This document shows, piece after piece, positions 1 to 5,219 of a stretch of DNA of 7,398 nucleotides; position 1 is the stretch's first letter; each line of letters starts with the position of its first letter. Made by a program: the position numbers and the translations under genes. Location: contig DMUD01000197.1 in NCBI GenBank assembly GCA_003476475.1, forward strand, positions 1 through 7,398, given 5' to 3'. Under the pieces are notes generated by a model. It saw only the letters and a list, made by a program, of their open reading frames with translations, was not told where the DNA came from and did not search any database. Source of the stretch: Cytophagales bacterium. Its GTDB lineage: Bacteria > Bacteroidota > Bacteroidia > Cytophagales > UBA9547.

Positions 1-367
1 GGTATATAATGGTAGTGCCGTTTCTGGTTTGGCCATCGGCGGCAGTTGTACCTGAATATGTTACAACGGTCTTTTTGGTGTATTTGGTTTCATTTATTGA
101 GGTATCTACATCGCTTCTAACAATTGTGGCATAAGTACTTTCCTCTCTCAAGTTGTTATTGGCAGAGTCATCGAATGTTTTTTCAACATCGCGCAAAACG
201 GAATTCACGTCGTTGTTGGCATTGCTCAAATCTTGTTCGGTACTCAAATCGACTGAAGTGGGGGCTACATCACCGTCGCTAGTTTTCTTTTTGCAAGAAG
301 TAAAACTTATTGCCATTGTAATGCAAGCAATAGAGCCAATGTGTAAAAGGATATTTGTGGTTTTCAT
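1..367 (-). CDS. Putative lipoprotein, 5' part (runs off left edge)
   Basis: Reading leftwards from an ATG at 367, 122 codons are open to the window edge, so the C-terminus is missing. The first 24 residues form a lipoprotein signal peptide: basic MKTTN start, a hydrophobic stretch, then FTSC with the lipidated Cys at 25, followed directly by KKK. This fits export and anchoring in the envelope. The next part is a polar region rich in Asp, Asn, Ser and Thr, which looks unstructured or linker-like. The last visible residues, DGQTRNGTTIIY, resemble a tail motif (DGxTRxGxIxIxY) seen in many uncharacterised Bacteroidota lipoproteins, from memory of the family. No enzymatic motif is visible and no function is assigned. 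A 140-base gap separates it from the upstream deacetylase gene on the same strand, so it probably has its own promoter. Confidence 0.8.
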   Translation of the reverse strand, partial: MKTTNILLHIGSIACITMAISFTSCKKKTSDGDVAPTSVDLSTEQDLSNANNDVNSVLRDVEKTFDDSANNNLREESTYATIVRSDVDTSINETKYTKKTVVTYSGTTAADGQTRNGTTIIY

Positions 368-371
368 GGCA

Positions 372-412
372 AATTGTGTTTTTTTAAATTTATACTTCCT
401 TTGAGCACAATT
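372..412. repeat. 7-base inverted repeat flanking the candidate -7 element
   Basis: AATTGTG at 372-378 and CACAATT at 406-412 are perfect inverted copies, 27 bases apart. They bracket the TAAATTTA element ahead of the lipoprotein gene. The spacing makes a hairpin terminator unlikely; a regulator site or chance are the alternatives. Confidence 0.3.
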
Positions 413-415
413 CAA
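385..415 (-). promoter_or_regulatory. Candidate Bacteroidota-type promoter for the lipoprotein gene
   Basis: On the minus strand TTG (415-413) is followed after 20 bases by TAAATTTA (392-385), which matches 7 of 8 positions of the TAnnTTTG -7 element with a -33 TTG at acceptable spacing. It would start transcription just ahead of the ATG at 367. The rest of the 140-base gap (368-507) is AT-rich and shows no gene and no clear terminator hairpin. AT-rich DNA yields such matches easily, so this is tentative. Confidence 0.35.
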
Positions 416-507
416 TCAAAAGGTTTAACGGGGACATTAAAATATTTCAACTTGCTCTTATGTATCAATGTAAACTTAAGTGATTTGAAAATTGAAACAA
501 AAAGCGA

Positions 508-1164
508 TTAGCCCATTTTAGAAAAAACAAATCCTCTTTTTTTCAATTCCTCCAAATACGTGGGCAAAATGTAGTGTAGGTTTTGCTCGGATTTAATGCT
601 GTCGTGAAATACGATAATATCGCCGGATTTGGTGAGTTTTAGACATTTTTTCAAACAGGTTTCTTTGTCCAATTTTTTGTCGAAATCGCCCGTAATGATG
701 CTCCACATAACCAGTTGGTAATGTGTGTGCAAGTGGCGTGTTTGGGCATAGGTTATTTGTCCGTAAGGGGGTCTAAATAGGGGTTTGTTAGATAGTTTGA
801 AGCCAAGTTGTTTTACGGTTTCTTCCCATTTTTGAATATTGTCGAAATAGTTTTGGTTGTTCGTTTTCCAACCCTTCAAATGGTTATGAGTATGGTTTCC
901 TACCGAATGTCCTTTTAGGAGAATTTTTTCAAATATTGCGGGATGCTTGAAAATGTTTTCACCTACGCAAAAAAAAGTAGCTTTCGCCTCATACTTGTCC
1001 AATACATCCAATACCCATTCGGTCACAACGGGTATTGGGCCATCGTCGAACGTGAGAAAAACCTCTTTTTTTTCAGTGCCTATATTCCAAGTGCAGGTGG
1101 GCATCAGGTGGCGGAATACATGGCCTGTTTTGTTGGGGTACAGCAAGGTTACAAGATTTTGCAA
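508..1164 (-). CDS. Polysaccharide deacetylase family protein (NodB/CE4 domain)
   Basis: A 218-residue protein with the complete set of carbohydrate esterase 4 motifs: TFDDGP at 38-43 (catalytic base and metal-binding Asp 40/41), HTHNH at 91-95 (metal-binding His 91 and 95), RPPYG at 131-135, and FHDS at 186-189 (His 187). Such enzymes remove acetyl groups from N-acetylglucosamine-type sugars in peptidoglycan, chitin or exopolysaccharide; the substrate here cannot be told. There is no signal peptide, so as read it would be cytoplasmic. The start is a TTG at 1164 that lies inside the 3' end of the phosphatase gene (16-base overlap), which suggests translational coupling. The first in-frame ATG, at codon 21 (1104), would cut into sequence that looks like the family's usual N-terminus. 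A second TTG at codon 7 is also possible, so the exact start is uncertain by several residues. The family call is firm. Confidence 0.9.
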   Translation of the reverse strand: MQNLVTLLYPNKTGHVFRHLMPTCTWNIGTEKKEVFLTFDDGPIPVVTEWVLDVLDKYEAKATFFCVGENIFKHPAIFEKILLKGHSVGNHTHNHLKGWKTNNQNYFDNIQKWEETVKQLGFKLSNKPLFRPPYGQITYAQTRHLHTHYQLVMWSIITGDFDKKLDKETCLKKCLKLTKSGDIIVFHDSIKSEQNLHYILPTYLEELKKRGFVFSKMG

Positions 1165-2369
1165 GTGACTAGCGTAATGTCGTCGGCATAGGGATTGCCA
1201 TTTCTGAATTTGTCCAATTTGTTCACGAGTTGGGTGTTTATTTCTTCGGCGCTTGCATTTTTATATTGCTTCAAATGTTCTATTATCGTTTTAGTCCCAA
1301 AGGCAATTTTGTGTTTGTTTTCTGTTTCGTTCAAACCGTCGGTGTATAGAAACAAGGTGCTGTCATTTTGCAATTCCATGACGCCAACATTCACAAAAGG
1401 CAAGTTTTTGATGGGGCCAAGTACGGTTGTGCCCGTTTCCAATTCCCAAAATTCGTTGTTTTTGAAAAGCAGCACAGGGAAGTTGTGGCCTGCGTTAATG
1501 TAGTGCAACAAACCTTCTTTTAAGTCGATGTAGGCAATAAAGAAGGTGATAAAAGTGCCATTTTGGGTAGTGGTAAATAATTGATGGTTTAACTCATGAA
1601 TAATTTTTTGCAAATCCAAGCCCATTCTAATCATGGTGTGAAGTGAAGCTTGGAAATTTGACATTGTAAGGGCAGCGGGTATTCCCTTGCCCGATACATC
1701 GCCTATGCAGATATAAAAATTATTGTCAATTGTCGGAATGAAATCGTAGTAATCGCCTCCTACCAAATCGTGGGGTAGGTAGGTGGCTGCTATTTGAATT
1801 TTGTCTGTATTGGGAAGTTTTTTGGGGAAAAGATGATTTTGCACACTACGGGCAATTTCCAGTTCTTTCTTTATTTTTTCCCTTTCTATTTCGGTGCGAG
1901 CCATTTTTTTGTTTTCGATGGCCACTAAAATAATGTTGCTTACTGTACGTAAAAAAGGAACGATACTAGGGAAATATATATCCGATTTGTCGGCCCATCC
2001 TAAAAAGATGTAGGCAATAACCTTGTTTTTGTAAGCGACAGGTATGGCTATGTCGAATTCTGAAAAGCCCTCATATTCGCCGCTATAGTTAAAGTAATAC
2101 AATATAGAGTTTGACTCTAAAATGTCGTTTGGTAATTTTTTTTCTATAAAATCGGTCTTAGCACCATATTGCAAGGTGCATTTCCAAATTTCGTCGAATG
2201 AATAAACCACAAACTTGTTTACGTTTAGATTCGTTTTAAGCGTGAAATAAAAAATCTTGTACAAAGATTCTTCAGGCAAATTGTTATTGATGGCAAGGGT
2301 AATTTCCTGAAGCGAGCTTAGTTCTAAGCTTTTGTAGTCGACCTTTTTGTGGATTGTTTTTCCCTTCAC
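1149..2369 (-). CDS. PP2C-type (SpoIIE/RsbU) serine/threonine phosphatase with GAF-like N-terminus
   Basis: A 406-residue protein. Residues about 15-150 look like a divergent GAF-type sensory domain. Residues 152-185 form a charged helical linker containing ELEIARSVQNHLFP, typical of the segment before SpoIIE domains. Residues about 190-405 are the PP2C domain with the expected metal-site motifs: GGDYYD (Asp 206), GDVSGKG (Asp 224), NAGHNFP at 292-298, YTDG (Asp 344) and DDIT (Asp 396/397). Proteins of this class dephosphorylate phosphoserine or phosphothreonine on partners such as STAS-domain anti-anti-sigma factors. No STAS or anti-sigma kinase gene lies in this window, so the partner is unknown. 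There are no membrane segments, so it should be cytosolic. The start is a GTG at 2369; the frame is closed by a stop ten codons upstream with no ATG between. It lies 60 bases after pth and overlaps the deacetylase start, so it may be part of a pth-led transcript. Confidence 0.92.
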   Translation of the reverse strand: MKGKTIHKKVDYKSLELSSLQEITLAINNNLPEESLYKIFYFTLKTNLNVNKFVVYSFDEIWKCTLQYGAKTDFIEKKLPNDILESNSILYYFNYSGEYEGFSEFDIAIPVAYKNKVIAYIFLGWADKSDIYFPSIVPFLRTVSNIILVAIENKKMARTEIEREKIKKELEIARSVQNHLFPKKLPNTDKIQIAATYLPHDLVGGDYYDFIPTIDNNFYICIGDVSGKGIPAALTMSNFQASLHTMIRMGLDLQKIIHELNHQLFTTTQNGTFITFFIAYIDLKEGLLHYINAGHNFPVLLFKNNEFWELETGTTVLGPIKNLPFVNVGVMELQNDSTLFLYTDGLNETENKHKIAFGTKTIIEHLKQYKNASAEEINTQLVNKLDKFRNGNPYADDITLVTCKIL

Positions 2370-2429
2370 AATGTTGCTTCTAAACGTGTGTAAAATTTAG
2401 GTAATATTCCGTTTTGCCATCTATTGGGT

Positions 2430-2993
2430 TCATTGGTTGAAACGGTTCATTGTGTGGGTTAGGCCTTGGGTGGCCACACTCATCAGTGCTTCGGTGCATT
2501 TGTCGAGCAAGGAAAGAAGCACTTTTTGTTCATCGGTGTTGAAATTGCTGAGCACATAGTCTACTTGTTTGCCTTTCGCAAATTCGCTTCCTACTCCCAC
2601 TCTTAAACGGTTGTATTTTTCGGTGGCAAGTAATTCTTGGATATTTCTTAATCCGTTGTGCCCACCGTGTGAACCTTGCGGTCGCAATCTTATTTTTCCA
2701 AAAGGCAATGCCAAATCGTCGGTAATGACAATCATATTTTCAATGGGCACTTTAGTTTGAGTCAACCAATAAAAAACAGCTTTGCCACTCAAGTTCATGT
2801 AGGTGCTAGGTTTTATTAGATGAAATGTTTTCCCTGCATATCGATATTCGGCCTTTTGGGCATAGCGGTCGTTTGTGAAAATAGCTTGCTTTTGTGCAGC
2901 AAGTCGGTCTAAAACCAAGAAACCTATGTTATGACGGGTTAATTCATATTCAGGTCCGGGGTTACCCAAACCTACAAAAAGAAAGTTGGCCAT
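2430..2993 (-). CDS. pth: Peptidyl-tRNA hydrolase
   Basis: A 187-residue protein, close to the usual length of bacterial Pth. It hydrolyses the ester bond of peptidyl-tRNAs released by stalled ribosomes, recycling tRNA in the cytosol, and is generally essential. Motifs are intact: GLGNPGPEY at 8-16 with Asn 11, TRHNIGF with the catalytic His 21, STYMNLSG with Asn 67, DDLALPFG with Asp 92, and GSHGGHNGLR with Asn 113. The frame stays open upstream to a TTG at 3035, but homology begins at the ATG at 2993 (MANFLFVGLGN), so that start is chosen; the extra 14 codons are spacer. It is divergent from murB and is the first gene of the leftward cluster. Confidence 0.97.
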   Translation of the reverse strand: MANFLFVGLGNPGPEYELTRHNIGFLVLDRLAAQKQAIFTNDRYAQKAEYRYAGKTFHLIKPSTYMNLSGKAVFYWLTQTKVPIENMIVITDDLALPFGKIRLRPQGSHGGHNGLRNIQELLATEKYNRLRVGVGSEFAKGKQVDYVLSNFNTDEQKVLLSLLDKCTEALMSVATQGLTHTMNRFNQ

Positions 2994-3010
2994 ATTATCT
3001 GTTAATTTGG

Positions 3011-3018
3011 CAAAATTA
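3011..3018 (-). promoter_or_regulatory. Candidate -7 promoter element for pth
   Basis: The minus strand reads TAATTTTG, a full match to the Bacteroidota -7 consensus TAnnTTTG, 17 bases before the pth ATG. A TTTG lies upstream, but only 14 bases away, shorter than the usual -33 spacing. The implied leader would be very short. This element also argues against the TTG start at 3035, which lies upstream of it. Confidence 0.4.
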
Positions 3019-3098
3019 AAGCTTATTTGTTGCAAAATCCTTCGTTTTGGTTTTCCATGGCCAAGTCAAAGATTTATTTTCACAAGCAAGCGCGATGG

Positions 3099-3110
3099 GG
3101 TAAATTTACC
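3099..3110. promoter_or_regulatory. Perfect 12-base palindrome over the candidate murB -7 element
   Basis: GGTAAATTTACC is its own reverse complement. It contains TAAATTTA (3101-3108), a 7-of-8 match to TAnnTTTG, 16 bases before the murB ATG at 3125; an upstream TTTTC at 3077-3081 is 19 bases away and would serve as a weak -33 element. A symmetric site over the -7 element could be a repressor operator for the murB-bioDA operon, or only a fortuitous AT-rich palindrome. The remainder of the 131-base divergent spacer holds no gene. Confidence 0.35.
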
Positions 3111-3124
3111 ACAATTTCCAATTC

Positions 3125-4150
3125 ATGTTTCAGTCCAACTATTCTCTTGCCAGTCTTAATTCCTTCGGAATCAAAGCTTTTGCAAAGCTGTATGTAGAAG
3201 TAAGGACTATATCGGAGCTGTCTAAGGTTTGGCAATCTCCCCAGTATCGTACCGCAAAAAATGTGCTTGTGCTTGGCGGAGGAAGTAATTTGCTTTTTAC
3301 ACAAGATTTTGATGGGCTGGTGATACACAATCTCATCAAAGGGACAAGTACTAAAGCTGAAAATGATGAGACAACTTTAGTAACGGCTTCTGCTGGCGAA
3401 AATTGGCATCATTTCGTGATGTACTGTGTACAAAAGCAATTGGGTGGAATAGAAAATCTTTCGCTTATTCCGGGCACGGTTGGTGCAGCACCAGTACAAA
3501 ACATAGGTGCTTATGGCGTAGAAATAAAAGATGTGATGGTTTCTTTGGAAGCGTTCGATTTTCAAACTGGCAAGATTGTAACCATCCAAAAGGAAGAATG
3601 TGCATTTGGATATCGCGACAGCATTTTCAAGCGGTTTGCCAAAGGCCAATATTTTATTACCGCTGTTACATTTAGGCTTCAAAATGTAGGGTACCACAAA
3701 CTGAATGTAAGCTATGGCGCCATTGCGCAAGTGCTTCAGGAAATGCAAGTTGTCAACCCCACCATCGCCGATATTAGCCAAGCAGTCATTCATATACGCA
3801 GTGTCAAACTGCCCGACCCAAAAGTGATAGGCAATGCAGGTAGTTTTTTTAAAAACCCTGAAGTTTTGCAAGAAAAATGCGATGAAATGTTGAAGGTGTA
3901 TCCCAAAATGCCATTTTACGATTCGCCTATTGCAAGCCATAAAAAATTGGCCGCAGGTTGGCTTATCGAACAGTGTGGTTGGAAAGGCAAAAATTTGGGT
4001 AACGCTGCCGTACACAATTTGCAGGCACTCGTATTGACCAATCCCGGAAATGCTACAGGCAAAGAAATCAAAGAACTTGCCATTGCTATACAGCAATCGG
4101 TTTGGAAAAAGTTTGGGGTAACACTCGAAACGGAAGTGAATATTTTATGA
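3125..4150 (+). CDS. murB: UDP-N-acetylenolpyruvoylglucosamine reductase
   Basis: A 341-residue, E. coli-type (type I) MurB. It is a cytosolic FAD enzyme that uses NADPH to reduce UDP-GlcNAc-enolpyruvate to UDP-MurNAc, the second committed step of peptidoglycan precursor synthesis. The FAD-binding half shows VLGGGSNLLF (49-58) and IPGTVGAAPVQNIGAYG (115-131). The catalytic residues are present: Arg 164 in GYRDS, Ser 240 in GNAGSFFKNP, and Glu 337 in the C-terminal ETEVNIL. The C-terminal half carries LAAGWLIEQCGWKG and VHNLQALVLTNPGNATG, typical of the family. The ATG at 3125 gives full-length homology (NYSLASLNSFG). It is the first gene of a rightward operon; its TGA overlaps the start of the DUF2750 gene in an ATGA at 4147-4150. 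Confidence 0.97.
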   Translation: MFQSNYSLASLNSFGIKAFAKLYVEVRTISELSKVWQSPQYRTAKNVLVLGGGSNLLFTQDFDGLVIHNLIKGTSTKAENDETTLVTASAGENWHHFVMYCVQKQLGGIENLSLIPGTVGAAPVQNIGAYGVEIKDVMVSLEAFDFQTGKIVTIQKEECAFGYRDSIFKRFAKGQYFITAVTFRLQNVGYHKLNVSYGAIAQVLQEMQVVNPTIADISQAVIHIRSVKLPDPKVIGNAGSFFKNPEVLQEKCDEMLKVYPKMPFYDSPIASHKKLAAGWLIEQCGWKGKNLGNAAVHNLQALVLTNPGNATGKEIKELAIAIQQSVWKKFGVTLETEVNIL

Positions 4151-4620
4151 ATCCACCAAATGACAATATGAATCCAGAAATACTTGATGAACATCACAAA
4201 TTATTCATACAACAATCGGTAGAAAGCGGGGAAGTATGGGGCTTGCATTGTAAGGATGGCTGGGCCAATGCAGATTCTTGCGAGTTTGAAGAAGTTATTG
4301 TGTATCCCTTTTGGTCTAGTGCTGCTTTGGCCGAATCTTGTGCAATAGAGGAATGGAATATTTATAGACCGAAATCATTGGATTTGGCCGAATTTTTGGA
4401 GAATTGGTGTGTGGGCATGTATAAAGAATTTATTCTGGCAGGCATAAACTGGAACGAGAAAATGGAAGGCAAAGAAATTGATTCGTTGGATCTTGCACTT
4501 CAAATTATTCAGGAACTGAAGCGCCTAAATAAAGAGTTGAAATACAAGTTATACAAAAATCAAGCAGATCTTGAACAAGTGTTACTTGAAGTAATTTCCG
4601 ACGAAAGGCAAACACTATGA
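4147..4620 (+). CDS. DUF2750 domain-containing protein
   Basis: A 157-residue protein of unknown function. Residues about 12-120 match the DUF2750 pattern as I recall it: EVWGLHCKDGWA (29-40), an acidic stretch, VYPFWSSAALAESC (52-65), EEWNIYRPKSLDLAEFLENW (68-87), then a beta strand EFILAGINW (94-102). The last 45 residues are a charged, probably helical tail ending in DERQTL. There is no signal peptide or membrane segment, so it should be cytosolic. Four cysteines (35, 45, 65, 88) are spread through the domain, but nothing shows that they bind metal. The frame is open upstream to 4102 inside murB; the ATG at 4147 is chosen because it forms an ATGA overlap with the murB stop, and an ATG at 4168 is the alternative. 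Its end overlaps bioD, again as ATGA. Sharing an operon with murB and bioDA suggests coordinated expression but not a function. Confidence 0.88.
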   Translation: MNPPNDNMNPEILDEHHKLFIQQSVESGEVWGLHCKDGWANADSCEFEEVIVYPFWSSAALAESCAIEEWNIYRPKSLDLAEFLENWCVGMYKEFILAGINWNEKMEGKEIDSLDLALQIIQELKRLNKELKYKLYKNQADLEQVLLEVISDERQTL

Positions 4621-5219
4621 AACTTTTTGTTACCGCTACAGGTACCGATTGTGGCAAAACGGTTGTGTCGGCCATTTTGTGCCAAGCTTTGAATGCCGAT
4701 TATTGGAAACCCGTGCAAACAGGAGCACCTCCTTCCGACTCGAGTACTGTAAAAAACTTGGTTTCTTTCCCCATCCAAATTTTTCCCGAAACCCATCTTT
4801 TTTCTGAACCAGTTTCCCCACATTATGCCTCCGAAATAGAAGGTAAAAAAATCAAGCTTTCCGATTTTCTTTTGCCCGAAACAAACAATAATTTGATAGT
4901 CGAAGGTGCTGGAGGCTTGCTAGTACCGTTGAACGAACATGGGGATTGTGTCATAGATTTGATTCACCAATTCGAGCTGGAGGTAGTGTTGGTCATTCGT
5001 CTTTATTTGGGCTGCATAAATCATGCTTTGCTTAGCATCAATGAATTGAAACGTAATAATATCGCTATCAAAGGACTGATATTCAACGGCACCGACCAGT
5101 TTGGCGCAATCAGCATTATTGAAAAACTTTCGAATGTGCCCACGTTGCTACACTTGGCCAATCACGCCCACATCGACTCTCAAGTTGTTTCAGATTGTGC
5201 CAAAGAACTGAAGCTATGA
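4617..5219 (+). CDS. bioD: Dethiobiotin synthetase
   Basis: A 200-residue protein, somewhat shorter than E. coli BioD. It is a cytosolic, ATP-dependent enzyme that carboxylates and closes 7,8-diaminopelargonate to dethiobiotin, the penultimate step of biotin synthesis. Visible motifs are the P-loop region VTATGTDCGKT (5-15) with Lys 14, KPVQTG (31-36) with Lys 31, an Asp at 41 in the expected metal-binding region, PVSPH (65-69), VEGAGGLLVPL (95-105) with the Mg-binding Glu 96, and YLGCINHALLSI, typical of BioD. The residue at the first P-loop glycine position is Ala 7. The ATG at 4617 overlaps the DUF2750 stop, and the TGA overlaps bioA. It lies beside the gene for the preceding enzyme, which confirms the pathway. 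Confidence 0.95.
   Translation: MKLFVTATGTDCGKTVVSAILCQALNADYWKPVQTGAPPSDSSTVKNLVSFPIQIFPETHLFSEPVSPHYASEIEGKKIKLSDFLLPETNNNLIVEGAGGLLVPLNEHGDCVIDLIHQFELEVVLVIRLYLGCINHALLSINELKRNNIAIKGLIFNGTDQFGAISIIEKLSNVPTLLHLANHAHIDSQVVSDCAKELKL

Noticed and set aside
153..404. Rightward 83-codon frame in the left edge region
   Set aside because: It is antisense to the lipoprotein gene, whose leftward frame has a clear signal peptide and lipobox; the rightward product looks like random translation.
2994..3035. 14-codon N-terminal extension of Pth from a TTG at 3035
   Set aside because: Pth homology begins at the ATG at 2993, and the extension spans the candidate pth -7 element.
3377..4096. 239-codon leftward frame inside murB
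   Set aside because: MurB on the opposite strand is full-length with all catalytic residues. The antisense product is rich in Cys, Phe and His with no recognisable motif.
4102..4146. 15-codon N-terminal extension of the DUF2750 protein inside murB
   Set aside because: It would overlap murB by 49 bases and adds no family-like sequence; the ATG at 4147 overlapping the murB stop is the better start.
5195..5215. 7-codon extension of BioA from a TTG at 5195
   Set aside because: The ATG at 5216 forms the same ATGA overlap as the other junctions and aligns residue for residue with E. coli BioA from Met 1.
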